A stretch of 64,000 nt of DNA from Schlegelella_A sp963778525 (GCA_963778525.1 CAVZUJ010000005.1:193536-257535), one strand, 5' to 3'. Counted from the stretch's first letter, positions 49,689 through 58,890 are shown. The notes: generated by a model not told the origin, from the letters alone. Numbers and translations: made by a program.

Positions 49689-50636
49689 TCAGCCTTTCGG
49701 ATGCTCGGGCTTGGTGATCGTGGTGCGCAGCGTCGCGATGCCTTCGATGCCGCACTCCACCACGTCGCCGGGCTTGAGGAACAGCGCCGCCGCGTTCGGC
49801 TTGCCGACAGCCACGCCGCCCGGCGCGCCGGTGGAGAACATGTCGCCCGGCTCGATCGGGATGTAGCGCGAGAAGTGCTCGAGGATGTCGGGCAGCTTCC
49901 AGATCTGGTCGCGCGTGTTCACGCGCATGCGCTGCTCGCCGTTCACTGCGCAGGTCATCCACAGGTCGTACGGATCGGCGATCTCGTCGAGCGTGATCAG
50001 CTCCGGCCCGAGCGGACCGAAGCCGGGGATGTTCTTGCCGGTCCAGAAGCGCGAGCCCGAGGCCACCTCGCGCTCTTGCGAATCGCGGTCGGTGAGGTCG
50101 TTGAGGATGGTCACGCCGGCGACGTGGCTCATGGCGTATTCCTTCTTCACGCCGAGCGCGCGCTTGCCGATCACGAACACCAGCTCGGGCTCGTAGTCGA
50201 GGCGCACGATGCCGGCCGGCCGCGCCACCTTCGCGCCATGCCCGACGAGGCAGGAGTTCAGCTTGACGAAGCTCGTCGGCTCGTTCGGAATTTCCTTGAT
50301 CAGGTTGGTGCGCTTGAGCTCTTCGAGGTGGCTGCGGTAGTTCTTGCCGACGCAGAGGAACTTGTCGGCGTCGGGCACCGGCGGCAGGTAGCGGATGGCC
50401 GCTGCGTCGCGCCAGGCAGCATCGAAGCGGGCCTCGCCTTTTTGCGCCGCCGCGGCCAGATGGTGCAGGCGGGCCATGGCATCGGGGCCGGCAGCAAGCA
50501 AGCTCTTCATGCTCGCCGGCAGGGCGTCGAGTCCGGCTGCTCGGGCTGCGGCGCCGATGTCCAGCACGCGCCGGTCGATACGAACGCCGACCTTCGGTTC
50601 GTTGCTGTCGGAAAAGGTGAAGGTGACGAGGCGCAT
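49689..50636 (-). CDS. Fumarylacetoacetate hydrolase (FAH) family protein
   Basis: A 315-residue enzyme. Its catalytic core has FLCVGKNYRSHLEELKR, the metal-binding DYEPELVFVIGKRAL, TILNDLTDRDSQ and the SRFWTGKNIPGFGPLGP loop, all typical of FAH hydrolases and 2-hydroxyhepta-2,4-diene-dioate isomerase-like members. It probably cleaves or decarboxylates a beta-diketone or dioxo acid. It is seven bases from the upstream dehydrogenase and three from the downstream Bug receptor, so the three form one operon. Substrate not identifiable from sequence. Confidence 0.9.
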   Translation of the reverse strand: MRLVTFTFSDSNEPKVGVRIDRRVLDIGAAARAAGLDALPASMKSLLAAGPDAMARLHHLAAAAQKGEARFDAAWRDAAAIRYLPPVPDADKFLCVGKNYRSHLEELKRTNLIKEIPNEPTSFVKLNSCLVGHGAKVARPAGIVRLDYEPELVFVIGKRALGVKKEYAMSHVAGVTILNDLTDRDSQEREVASGSRFWTGKNIPGFGPLGPELITLDEIADPYDLWMTCAVNGEQRMRVNTRDQIWKLPDILEHFSRYIPIEPGDMFSTGAPGGVAVGKPNAAALFLKPGDVVECGIEGIATLRTTITKPEHPKG

Positions 50637-50643
50637 GGAGGGT

Positions 50644-51609
50644 TCAGGCTTTGATGACGTTGTCCAGGGGCTGGCCGGCGATCAGTTTCTTCAGGTTGCC
50701 GAGCACGCCAGCGACGATGCGCTCGACGCTCGCCTTGCCGCCGCCGCCGCCGAAATGCGGCGAGATCAGCAGGTTGGGGCAGTCCCAGAGCGGGTCGCTG
50801 GCGGGCAACGGTTCGGGGTCGGTGACGTCGAGGCCGGCACTGCCGAGCTGGCCGGAACGCAGCGCCTCGGCCAACGCGATCTGGTCGACGACGCCGCCGC
50901 GCGCCACGTTGATGAGCATGGCGCCGCGCTTGCACGCGGCGAGCGCGGCGCTGCCGATCAGATGGTGCGTCTCGCTGTTGAGCGCGATGGCGATGGCCAC
51001 GACGTCGGCCTCGCCGAGCACGCGGTGCAAGGCGTCGAGGCCGAAGGCCGCATCGACGTCGCTGCTCGCCTTTGCCGACCGCGTCACGGCAACGACGCGC
51101 ATGCCGAAGGGCCGGGCCCGCCGCGCCAGCTCTGCGCCGATGCTGCCGTAGCCGACGATCGCCAGCGTCTGGCCTTCGAGCGACGTGGCACGGGCCGCGA
51201 CCGCACGGTCCCATCGCCGCTCGCGTGCCTGCGCCGCGAACTCGGGCACGCGCCGCCCGAGGGCCAGCATCAGCGCCAGCGCGTGTTCGGCCACCGTCGC
51301 TGCCACCGCGCCGGCGGCATAGCTGATGACGACGCCTCGGGGCAGGCCGGCGGCCTCGAAGCCTTCGCGACCGGCCGAGATGAAGTGCATCCAGCGCACC
51401 GTGTTGCCGGGCGCCTGCAGGGCCTGCACGATCTGCCGCGCCTCGGCTGCGGGCGCGTCGAAGAGCACCAGCGCCTCGGCGCCGGGCAGGGCGGCCAGCG
51501 TCTGCGCGAGGGTATCGGTGACGACGAGATCGCAGCCGTCGGCGTGGCCGAGGCGCTCGAGGAGTTCAGTCTTGGCGAGGGCGAAGCGGGCCCAGTAGAC
51601 GACACGCAT
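50644..51609 (-). CDS. D-isomer-specific 2-hydroxyacid dehydrogenase
   Basis: A 321-residue dehydrogenase. The NAD-binding loop is IVGYGSIGAELARRARPFG, the catalytic Arg is in INVARGGVVD, the Glu is in LDVTDPEPLP and the His is in LLISPHFGG. It reduces 2-oxo acids or oxidises 2-hydroxy acids, with NAD(P). It heads an operon with the FAH gene and a Bug receptor. The substrate class (hydroxy/oxo acids) fits a Bug-delivered carboxylate. Confidence 0.9.
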   Translation of the reverse strand: MRVVYWARFALAKTELLERLGHADGCDLVVTDTLAQTLAALPGAEALVLFDAPAAEARQIVQALQAPGNTVRWMHFISAGREGFEAAGLPRGVVISYAAGAVAATVAEHALALMLALGRRVPEFAAQARERRWDRAVAARATSLEGQTLAIVGYGSIGAELARRARPFGMRVVAVTRSAKASSDVDAAFGLDALHRVLGEADVVAIAIALNSETHHLIGSAALAACKRGAMLINVARGGVVDQIALAEALRSGQLGSAGLDVTDPEPLPASDPLWDCPNLLISPHFGGGGGKASVERIVAGVLGNLKKLIAGQPLDNVIKA

Positions 51610-51743
51610 GGGAGGGGTTTGCCTTTCGGAGTTCAGTGCGGGCGGTTGCGCTCATAGCCGCTGTCCACGTTCAGCGTCGCGATCTTCGTGATCTTCATGG
51701 CACTCGACGCGAAGCGGCTCGCCCGGCGCGATCGAAGAGGCCG

Positions 51744-52715
51744 CTATTCGACAACGTAGCCGCTCGCCTTGACAAGCACGGCGATGCGCGCGGACTCGGC
51801 GGCGAGGGTGGCCGCCATCTCCTGCGGCGAGGCCGGTGCCGAAATGAGGCCGTCGTGCGAAAAGCGCTCGATCACCTCCGGCGACTTCACCGCCGTGGTG
51901 ATCGCCGCATTGAGCGTGCGCACGATCTCGGCCGGCATGCCGGCCGGCCCGAACACGCCGGCGGTGATGACGCCGGTGATGTCGAGCCCGCGCTCCGTCA
52001 GCGTCGGCACGTCGGGCAGCAAGGGCGAGCGCTCGTCGCCGGCCGTAGCCAGGACGCGGATCTTGCCGGCGCGATGCAGCTCGATCATGTCGCTCAGGCC
52101 ATCGATGAGCAGCGGCAGGCGACCGCCGACCAGGTCGGCGAGGGCCGGCGCGCCGCCCTTGTACGGAATCATCGGCATGTTGAAGCCGAAGGCCTGCGCG
52201 AACGCGATGCCCAGAAAGTGCGGCAAGGTCCCCACGCCCGGCGTTGCGTACGAGGTTTGCGCCGGGTTCTCTTTCGCCCAGCCGACCCAGTGACGCAGGT
52301 CGGCTGCGCCGGTGGCCGGGCCGGTGGCGAAGCCGATGTCGAGGCGGGTCACGCCGGCGATCGGCGTGAAATCCCTGACCGGGTCGTAGTCGAGCTTGCT
52401 GTAGATGTGAGGGTAGATGGTGAACGGGCCGTTCGTGGCCAGGATCAGCGTGCGACCATCGGGTGGCGAACGGCGCAGCTCGCCGAGCGCCAGGCGCTGG
52501 CCGGCGCCGAGCCGGTTCTCGACGATGACCGGCCGGCCGAGCAGGGTCTGCAGCTTGTCGGCGAGGATGCGCGCCGCGACGTCGTTCGAGTCGCCCGCCG
52601 CCAGGCCCACGAGCAGGCGGATTGGCGCCTTGTCGTCCTGCGCCAGCGCGTCGCCGAGCGGGCCGAGCAGCGCGCCCGATGCCAGGCCGAGGGCGAACTG
52701 TCGACGTGTGCTCAT
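51744..52715 (-). CDS. Bug-family tripartite tricarboxylate transporter substrate-binding protein (third copy)
   Basis: A 323-residue periplasmic receptor starting at the ATG at 52715. The N terminus STRRQFALGLASGALLG is twin-arginine-like. Landmarks: RLLVGLAAGDSNDVAARILA, ENRLGAGQRLALGELRR, the MIPYKGGAPALADLVGGRLP block and PTLTERGLDITGVI. It is more divergent than the other two Bug proteins. It lies 134 bases from the dehydrogenase gene on the same strand, so it may be part of the same cluster. There are no TctA/TctB genes in the window. Confidence 0.88.
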   Translation of the reverse strand: MSTRRQFALGLASGALLGPLGDALAQDDKAPIRLLVGLAAGDSNDVAARILADKLQTLLGRPVIVENRLGAGQRLALGELRRSPPDGRTLILATNGPFTIYPHIYSKLDYDPVRDFTPIAGVTRLDIGFATGPATGAADLRHWVGWAKENPAQTSYATPGVGTLPHFLGIAFAQAFGFNMPMIPYKGGAPALADLVGGRLPLLIDGLSDMIELHRAGKIRVLATAGDERSPLLPDVPTLTERGLDITGVITAGVFGPAGMPAEIVRTLNAAITTAVKSPEVIERFSHDGLISAPASPQEMAATLAAESARIAVLVKASGYVVE

Positions 52716-52848
52716 CGCGCGGAACTCCGGAATTTCAGTGTCTCTGGAAGCGCTGAATATAGCCGCCGAGTCGTGAGCGAGCCGTCGCGCATCCCCCCTT
52801 CGCGCTGCAGTAACGTCGGGGTTCTTCAGCCGCCGAAGGAAGCCTTCC

Positions 52849-53316
52849 ATGACGACGATCCTGGTCTTGTCCCTGCTCATCGGCGTCGTCGCCGGCCTGC
52901 GAGCGATCACGGCACCGGCGGCCGTCGCCTGGGCCGCCTATCTCGGCGTGTTGCCGCTTGCCGGCACGCCGCTCGGCTTTCTCGGTCACCTCGCGGCGCC
53001 CTGCGTGCTGACCGTGCTCGCGCTCGCCGAGCTGGTCGGCGATCAGCTGCCGAAGACACCGAGCCGCAAGGTCCCGCTGCAGTTCGGCACGCGCATCCTG
53101 ATGGGCGCCATCTCGGGGGCGGCGATCGCGACGCCGAGCGGGCAGCTCTGGATCGGCGCGGTGGCCGGCATCGTCGGCGCCGTCATCGGCACGCTCGGGG
53201 GCGCAGCGGCGCGCGCGCGCCTGGCCCAGGCCTTCGGCCGCGATCTGCCGGCGGCGTTGCTCGAAGACGCGGTGGCGGTCGTGGGCGCCTGGCTGATCGT
53301 GACGGCGGCGCGCTAG
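52849..53316 (+). CDS. DUF4126 family membrane protein
   Basis: A 155-residue protein with four or five hydrophobic segments and no cleavable signal. The block GVVAGLRAITAPAAVAWAAY near residue 12 and LVGDQLPKTPSRKVPLQ near residue 62 are DUF4126 landmarks. Function unknown; inner membrane. It is divergent from the third Bug receptor and convergent with livF (6 bases), and is probably transcribed alone. Confidence 0.85.
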   Translation: MTTILVLSLLIGVVAGLRAITAPAAVAWAAYLGVLPLAGTPLGFLGHLAAPCVLTVLALAELVGDQLPKTPSRKVPLQFGTRILMGAISGAAIATPSGQLWIGAVAGIVGAVIGTLGGAAARARLAQAFGRDLPAALLEDAVAVVGAWLIVTAAR

Positions 53317-53322
53317 CGCGGT

Positions 53323-54039
53323 TCAGCCACCGAGATAGGCGGCCACGACCTTCGGGTCGTCGAGGAGCTGCGCGCTCGAGCCTTCGACGACGATGCGGCC
53401 GGTCTCGATGACGTAGCCATGGCTCGCCACCTTGAGCGCCTGGCGCACGTTCTGCTCGACGAGAAAGATCGTCAGGCCTTCGGCGTGGATGGTGCGCAGC
53501 GTGCGGAAGATGTCCTGCACGACGATGGGCGCCAGGCCCATCGAAGGCTCGTCGAGCAGCAGCAGGCGCGGCTTGGCGAGCAGGGCCCGGGCGATGGCGA
53601 GCATCTGCTGCTCGCCACCGGAGAGGTTGCCGGCCAGGCCGTCGATGCGCTCGTGCAGACGCGGGAAAAGGGTGAGCACCCGTTCGAGGTCGGAGGCCAC
53701 GGCGGACTTGTCGTGGCGCCGGTAGGCGCCGAGCTCGAGGTTCTCGCGCACCGTCAGCGTGGTCAGGATGGCGCGGCCTTCGGCGACGTGCACGAGGCCG
53801 CGCTCGACGATCCTGTGCGGCGCCATCCTCGTGATGTCCTCGCCGTCGAAGCGGATCGTGCCGGCGCGCGGCGCGACGAGGCCCGAGAGCGCAAGCAGCG
53901 TCGTCGACTTGCCGGCGCCGTTCGCACCGACGAGTGTGCGGATCTCGCCGGCATCGATCCTGAAGTCGATGCCGCGCAGGGCCTCGACATGGCCATACGC
54001 GACGGCCAGCCCCGAGACCTCGAGCAACGCCGGGCTCAT
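53323..54039 (-). CDS. livF: Branched-chain amino acid ABC transporter ATP-binding protein LivF
   Basis: A 238-residue ATPase with Walker A GANGAGKST, Q-loop region HVAEGRAILTTLTVRENL, signature LSGGEQQM, Walker B LLLLDEPSMG and H-loop FLVEQNV. It is the last gene of the third, classic importer operon (livK-livH-livM-livG-livF). An 82-base gap holding an inverted-repeat element separates it from livG, unlike the tight joins earlier in the operon. The substrate class is branched-chain amino acids or a similar compound. Confidence 0.9.
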   Translation of the reverse strand: MSPALLEVSGLAVAYGHVEALRGIDFRIDAGEIRTLVGANGAGKSTTLLALSGLVAPRAGTIRFDGEDITRMAPHRIVERGLVHVAEGRAILTTLTVRENLELGAYRRHDKSAVASDLERVLTLFPRLHERIDGLAGNLSGGEQQMLAIARALLAKPRLLLLDEPSMGLAPIVVQDIFRTLRTIHAEGLTIFLVEQNVRQALKVASHGYVIETGRIVVEGSSAQLLDDPKVVAAYLGG

Positions 54040-54117
54040 CGAGCCCCCACGCTTGCGGCTTGCGCCGCGGCACTGCCCCCCGAGGGGGCGGAGCGCGGCT
54101 TGCGGCGGCCCGGCACC
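54040..54117. repeat. Intergenic inverted-repeat element of a kind common in Burkholderiales
   Basis: Almost the whole livG-livF gap is a GC-rich element. Its core GCCCCCCGAGGGGGC (54075-54089) is a near-perfect palindrome, flanked by GCTTGCGGC-type repeats (about 54051 and 54097). Elements with such cores recur in intergenic regions of many Burkholderiales genomes (general knowledge). Only one copy is seen in this window. Confidence 0.6.
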
Positions 54118-54121
54118 GCGC

Positions 54122-54877
54122 TCATTCGTCGCGGCCCAGGTAGGCCTCGATCACCGCCGGGTCGTTGCGGATCTGCTCGGGCGGACCTTCGGCGATGACC
54201 CGGCCGAAGTTGAGCACCGCGATGCGGCTGCACAGGCCCATGACGAAGCGCATGTCGTGCTCGATCAGGAAGACGGTGTAGCCGCGCGCCGCGATGCGCT
54301 CGATCTCGGCCATCAGCTCGCTCTTCTCGCCGCTGTTCATGCCGGCCACCGGCTCGTCGAGCAGCAGCAGCCTGGGCTCGGTGGCGAGCGCGCGCGCCAG
54401 CTCGAGCTTGCGCTGCTCGCCGTACGACAGCGAGTCGGCAATGTCGCCGGCCTTGCCGGCCAGGCCGACCCAGGAGAGCAGCTCGTCGGCGCGCGCGATC
54501 GCGCGCTTCTCGGCGGCACGAAAGCCGGGCAGCGAGAGCAGCCACTCGGCCGGGCCGTAGCCGAGATGCGCGTGCATGCCGACGATGACGTTCTCGCGCA
54601 GCGTCATCTCCTTGAAGACGCGGATGTTCTGGAAGGTGCGGGCGATGCCCAGGCGGGTGATGCGATGCGGTCTCTGGCCGACCAGCGACTGCCCGCCGAG
54701 CGCGATCGCGCCGCCGCTCGGCGCCAGCAGGCCGGTGACGAGGTTGAAGACCGTGGTCTTGCCGGCGCCGTTCGGGCCGATCAGGCCGAAGACGCTGCCC
54801 GCCGGCACGCGCAGGTTCACGTCCTCGAGGACCGAGAGGCCGCCGAAGTGCTTCGAGACCTTGTCGAGCACCAGCAT
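54122..54877 (-). CDS. livG: Branched-chain amino acid ABC transporter ATP-binding protein LivG
   Basis: A 251-residue ATPase: Walker A GPNGAGKTT (34-42), Q-loop region ARTFQNIRVFKEMTLREN, signature LSYGEQRK (150-157), Walker B LLLLDEPVAG and H-loop FLIEHDM. The ATG at 54877 shares one base with the corrected livM stop (TGATG). In the sequence as read, a one-base shift in livM makes livM and livG look fused, but the corrected frames give separate genes. Confidence 0.9.
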   Translation of the reverse strand: MLVLDKVSKHFGGLSVLEDVNLRVPAGSVFGLIGPNGAGKTTVFNLVTGLLAPSGGAIALGGQSLVGQRPHRITRLGIARTFQNIRVFKEMTLRENVIVGMHAHLGYGPAEWLLSLPGFRAAEKRAIARADELLSWVGLAGKAGDIADSLSYGEQRKLELARALATEPRLLLLDEPVAGMNSGEKSELMAEIERIAARGYTVFLIEHDMRFVMGLCSRIAVLNFGRVIAEGPPEQIRNDPAVIEAYLGRDE

Positions 54878-55786
54878 CAACGCGGTCCTTCGGCCGGAGG
54901 CGAATCGGCCGCCGTGCTCAGCGCGCGCGAGGCCTTCTTGCCGAACCACGAGCGCATGCGCGCCGGATCCCACAGGCCCTTCGGCAGGAAGAGCACGACC
55001 AGCACGAGGATGGCGCCGTTGATCATCGTGCGGTAGTCGCGGAAGGACGCGCAGCAGCTCGGGCAGCAGCGTGATCACGGTCGCGCCGAGCACCGGCCCG
55101 GTCAGGCCGCCGATGCCGCCGAAGATCGTCATCGTCAGGATGTCGACGCCGCGGTCGAAGCCGAATTCGTTCGGGCCGATGAAGAAGGTGAGGTGCGCGC
55201 TGAGCGCGCCGGCCAGGCCGGCGATGGCACCGCCGAGCGCGAAGGCGAGCATCTTGTGCGCCATCACGCCGATGCCCATCAGCGAAGCGGCGATCTCGTC
55301 TTCCTTGATCGCCTCGAAGGCGCGGCCGATGCGCGAGCGCCGCATCCGCCAGAGGACGAGGAGGACGACGACGAGCGCGAGCAGCACGTGCCACCACTGC
55401 GTGAGCTGCGGAATGCCGCTGAGGCCCAGGGCGCCGCCGGTGATCGAATCGGCGTTGAGCAGGAAGACGCGCACCACCTCGCCGAAGCCGAGCGTGGCCA
55501 TCGCCAGGTAGACGCCGGAAAGACGCAGCGTCGGCAGGCCGACGAGCAGGGCGATCACGGTGGGCACGGCGATGCCGCCGAGCACGGCCAGCGGAAACGG
55601 CGCGCCGAAGTTCATCGTCAGGAGCGACGCGGTGTAGGCACCGAGGCCCATGAACGCGGCGTTGGCCATGGCCAGCAGGCCGCACGACAGCGTCAGCCAG
55701 ATCGAGAGCGCGAGCAGGGCGTTGATGCCGATCGTCAGCACCAGGTTGCTGTAGACGGCCCAGAAGGTGCCGAACCATTCGCCCAT
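54877..55786 (-). CDS. livM: Branched-chain amino acid ABC transporter permease LivM (one frameshift)
   Basis: About 302 residues after correcting a single-base change near 55041: the frame moves between GATVITLLPELLR and FRDYRTMINGAI. Eight or so membrane segments are present, with LivM motifs LLAMANAAFMGLGAYTASLL and GGIGGLTGPVLGATV. The C-terminal end after correction (GLWDPARMRSWFGKKASRAL) is normal. It is two bases from the LivH stop and overlaps livG by one base. Confidence 0.87.
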
Positions 55787-55788
55787 GG

Positions 55789-56670
55789 TCAGGCTTTGCG
55801 CTCCAGCACCTTGCCGAACAGGCCTTGCGGGCGGACCAGCAGCACGAGGAACAGCAGGCCGAAGGCGACGGCATCGCGCATGGTCGAGCCGACGTAGGCG
55901 ACCGAGAGCACCTCGGCGAAGCCGAGGAAGAGGCCGCCGAAGAGGGCGCCGCGGATGTCGCCCATGCCGCCCAGGATGATCACCGCCACGCCCTTGTGCA
56001 GCATCGGCTGGCCCATCAACGGGAACACGGCGTTCGAGTAGAGCGCGATCAGCACGCCGCCGATGCCGCCGAGCGCCGCCGCGGTGAACGAGGTCAGGTA
56101 GAACAGGCCTTCGACGTTGATGCCGAGCAGGGCCGCCGCCTTCGGCGATTCGGCGATGGCGCGCAGGGCGCGGCCGAGCTGCGTCCTGCGCATCACGAGC
56201 ATGAGGCCGGCCATCAACGCGAACGAGAGCACGATGATGGCGACCTCGAGGACGCTGATCTGGACGCCCCAGAACTGCAGCTGGCGGTCGGGCACGGTCT
56301 CCGACGGGAAGCGCAGGTTCTCGGCGCCGAACACGCCCTGCACGCCGCTGTTGAAGAAGATCGCGATGCCGATGGTCGCGATCATCGGGATCAGGTGCGG
56401 CGCGCCGCGATGGCGCAGCGGCCGCAGCACGAGGTAGTCGATCGCCAGCCCGAGCAGGCCGCTGGCGAAAAGAGCCACGAGCAGCGCGACCCAGAGCGGC
56501 GCCGCGAGGTGCGTGACGACGGCCAGCGCTGAATAGGCGCCGACCATGAACACGGCACCATGCGAGAGATTGATGACGCCCAGCACGCCGAAGACCAGCG
56601 TGAAGCCGAGCGCGAACAGCGCGTAGACGCAGCCCAGCGAGAGGGCGTTGACGAGTTGCTGTTCGAGCAC
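55789..56670 (-). CDS. livH: Branched-chain amino acid ABC transporter permease LivH
   Basis: A 293-residue membrane protein. GVLGVINLSHGAVFMVGAYS near residue 28 is the LivH signature, and ILGGMGDIRGALFGGLFLG near residue 225 is the ATPase-contact loop. It lies 24 bases after livK and two bases before livM, in the usual livKHMGF order. Confidence 0.92.
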   Translation of the reverse strand: MLEQQLVNALSLGCVYALFALGFTLVFGVLGVINLSHGAVFMVGAYSALAVVTHLAAPLWVALLVALFASGLLGLAIDYLVLRPLRHRGAPHLIPMIATIGIAIFFNSGVQGVFGAENLRFPSETVPDRQLQFWGVQISVLEVAIIVLSFALMAGLMLVMRRTQLGRALRAIAESPKAAALLGINVEGLFYLTSFTAAALGGIGGVLIALYSNAVFPLMGQPMLHKGVAVIILGGMGDIRGALFGGLFLGFAEVLSVAYVGSTMRDAVAFGLLFLVLLVRPQGLFGKVLERKA

Positions 56671-56694
56671 GGCGGGCGAGAACCGCTCTTCTTC

Positions 56695-57858
56695 TTACTG
56701 CTCGATCGAGTACTTGCCGCCCTTGGTGACGCTGACGATTGCCGCCTGCTTGGCGTCATAACCCGCCGGCTTGCCGGCCTTGTCGGTCGCCTGCTTGAAC
56801 TTGAAGGCGCCGGTGGCGCCGGTCCAGGTCACGCTCGGCAGGGCGTCGCGCAGGGCCTTGCGGTCGGCCTCGAGATTGCCGGTCAGCTTGATCTTGCCCA
56901 GCGCCTGCGCCGTGACGTGCACCGCGTCGAAGGCCTGTGCTGCGAACTGATCCGGCGCCGACTTGTACTTCTGGGTGTACGAGACCACGAAGTGCTGGTT
57001 CTCCTTGGTCTGGCTGCCGATCGCCCAAGGGCTGCCGACCCAGAGGTTGTCGCTCTTTTCCTTGGCCAGATCGAAGATCTTCACGGTGTTCATGCCGTTG
57101 CCGCCGATGAAGGGCACGTCGATGCCGAGCTGGCGTGCTTGCACCATGATCGGCGCACCTTCGGCGATCAGGGCCGAGAGCACGATGGCGTCGGGGTTGG
57201 TGGCCTTGATCTTGGTGAGCTGGGCCTTGAAGTCGACGTCGCCGGTGGAGAAGGTCTCGGTCGTGGTGACCGGCACCTTCAGGTCTTCGAGCGCCTTCTT
57301 GAAGGCGTCGTAGCCGCTCTTGGTGAAGATGTCGTTGTTGCCGTAGAGGACCGCCACCTTCTTGACGTTGGCATGCTTGATGGCCACGCGCAGCGTCTCG
57401 GGCAGCACGTCGGCCTCGGTCACCGAGTTGCGAAAGACGTAGTCGCCGATCGAGGTGATGCCGTCGGCCGTGTTCGAGGTGCCGAAGACGACGATCTTGG
57501 CGGCCTGCGCCACCGGGTCGGCGGCCTGCGCCGAGCTCGAGAGCGTGGGGCCGAAGAGCATCAGCACCTTGTCCTGGAAGATCAGCTTCTTGAAGACGTC
57601 GATCGCCTGTTCTTTCTTGGTCTGCTCGTCTTCGATCTGCAGGGCCAGCTTGTTGCCCTTGACGCCGCCCTCGGCGTTGATCTCCTCGACCGCGAGCTGC
57701 AGGCCGTTCTTGATCGACTGGCCGTACTGGCCGGCCGCGCCGGAGAGCGCTTCGGCGGCGCCGAGCTTGATGTCGGCGGCGAGCGCCGAAGAGAAGGCGC
57801 CGGCGGCGGCCAGCGCCACAACGAGGACGCGAGGAGAAAGACGTGAACGGGTATTCAT
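56695..57858 (-). CDS. livK: Branched-chain amino acid ABC transporter substrate-binding protein
   Basis: A 387-residue periplasmic receptor with a Sec signal ending at SSALAADIK. IKLGAAEALSGAAGQYGQSI opens the Peripla_BP_6 fold, with NAEGGVKGNKLALQIEDEQT next and FIGGNGMNTVKIFDLA later. It is the first gene of the third importer cassette and presumably its most expressed gene. A perfect GAGGGC-gaa-GCCCTC hairpin (57892-57906) lies 34 bases upstream of its start. Confidence 0.9.
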   Translation of the reverse strand: MNTRSRLSPRVLVVALAAAGAFSSALAADIKLGAAEALSGAAGQYGQSIKNGLQLAVEEINAEGGVKGNKLALQIEDEQTKKEQAIDVFKKLIFQDKVLMLFGPTLSSSAQAADPVAQAAKIVVFGTSNTADGITSIGDYVFRNSVTEADVLPETLRVAIKHANVKKVAVLYGNNDIFTKSGYDAFKKALEDLKVPVTTTETFSTGDVDFKAQLTKIKATNPDAIVLSALIAEGAPIMVQARQLGIDVPFIGGNGMNTVKIFDLAKEKSDNLWVGSPWAIGSQTKENQHFVVSYTQKYKSAPDQFAAQAFDAVHVTAQALGKIKLTGNLEADRKALRDALPSVTWTGATGAFKFKQATDKAGKPAGYDAKQAAIVSVTKGGKYSIEQ

Positions 57859-57891
57859 CGGTAGATAGGCTCCAGGTGACGGATCGCCTTC

Positions 57892-57906
57892 GAGGGCGAA
57901 GCCCTC
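57892..57906. other. Hairpin upstream of livK
   Basis: GAGGGC-gaa-GCCCTC is a perfect 6-base stem with a 3-base loop, between the DODA-type gene stop and the livK start. It has no U tract. It may lie in the livK leader or mark the end of the upstream transcript. Confidence 0.35.
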
Positions 57907-57945
57907 AATTATCGTTCGCCGCCCGGCCCGCTCGATCTAGCGTAT

Positions 57946-58806
57946 CTACGCAGGGCTGAGCGAGCCCAGGGTCTCGGCCAGCGCCTCGGCGCTCGGCCCG
58001 AACGCGTAGGCGTCCATGCCCAGGCTGCCCATCGTCGCGCTGTCGTGCAGGCGGACCGGTGCATCGCCGCGCCCGCCGGCGCCCGCCGCCACGTACCAGG
58101 GCAGCAGGTGCTCGTCGGTGGGATGCATGTCGACCGCGAAGGGCGCTTGGCTGCGATAGGCGAAGAGCGCGTCCCAGTCGCGTGCCGCCGAGCGCTCGGC
58201 GATCCACCGCCTGAAGGCGGCGCTTTCGGGAATTTCCGGCTGGCGCTGGTCGGGATGCAGGCCACCGGCGCGAAAGACGCGCCGCAGGTTGTGCGTGATG
58301 CTGCCGCTGCCGAGCACGAGCACGCCGTCCTGGGCGAGCGGCGCCAGCGCCGCACCGAGCGCGAACTGCTGCGCCGGCGAGTCGCTCGGCACGAAGGCGA
58401 GCGGCACGATCGGAATGTCGGATCGCGGATAGATGTAGCGCAGCGCCGTCCAGGCGCCGTGGTCGAGGCCGCCTTCGGGTACCGATTGCGCCGTGATGCC
58501 GGCCGACTGCAGCAGCGAGAGGATGCGGGCGGCGAGCGCAGGGTCGCCCGGCGCGTCGTAGCGCAGGGTGAAGAGCTTGGGATCGAAGCCGCCGAAGTCG
58601 TAGACCGCCTCATGCCTGGCCGCGGCGAGGACCACCGGCATGCGTGCCGAGGTATGCGCCGAGACGCTGACGATCGCCCTCGGCCGGCCGAAGCGCGCGT
58701 CGATGGCCGGCCCGAGCCGCTGCATGAAGGCACCTCCTTCGCCCGGCTCGAGGGCGATCATCGGCGAGCCGTGCGAGACGAAGACGGGAGGCAGGGAAGT
58801 GCTCAT
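57946..58806 (-). CDS. Class III extradiol dioxygenase, 4,5-DOPA-dioxygenase (DODA/YgiD) type
   Basis: A 286-residue enzyme starting at the ATG at 58806. The metal-ligand histidines appear in FVSHGSPMIAL (H12), SVSAHTSARMP, GGLDHGAWTALRYIYP and HPTDEHLLPWY. These are the hallmarks of the DODA/YgiD branch, which cleaves catechol-type rings, though many bacterial members have unknown substrates. It is 87 bases before livK on the same strand and divergent from the FtsX-type permease. Confidence 0.9.
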   Translation of the reverse strand: MSTSLPPVFVSHGSPMIALEPGEGGAFMQRLGPAIDARFGRPRAIVSVSAHTSARMPVVLAAARHEAVYDFGGFDPKLFTLRYDAPGDPALAARILSLLQSAGITAQSVPEGGLDHGAWTALRYIYPRSDIPIVPLAFVPSDSPAQQFALGAALAPLAQDGVLVLGSGSITHNLRRVFRAGGLHPDQRQPEIPESAAFRRWIAERSAARDWDALFAYRSQAPFAVDMHPTDEHLLPWYVAAGAGGRGDAPVRLHDSATMGSLGMDAYAFGPSAEALAETLGSLSPA

Positions 58807-58849
58807 GTCGTCATTGGAGCACCTGGCGGCACGGCGCGGATTCAGCCCT

Positions 58850-58861
58850 GCTGTACACAGC
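58850..58861. promoter_or_regulatory. Inverted repeat in the divergent promoter region
   Basis: GCTGT-ac-ACAGC lies between the divergent DODA and permease genes, about 30 bases from the permease start. Possible regulator site; no regulator gene is adjacent. Low confidence. Confidence 0.25.
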
Positions 58862-58890
58862 ATTCACGACTCGTGTAAGTTCGCTTCCGA

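Noticed and set aside
54122..55786. Apparent LivM-LivG fusion in the third cassette
   Set aside because: It depends on a frame change near 55041; the corrected livM ends at the livG ATG. The residues after the shift are arginine-rich nonsense rather than a linker.
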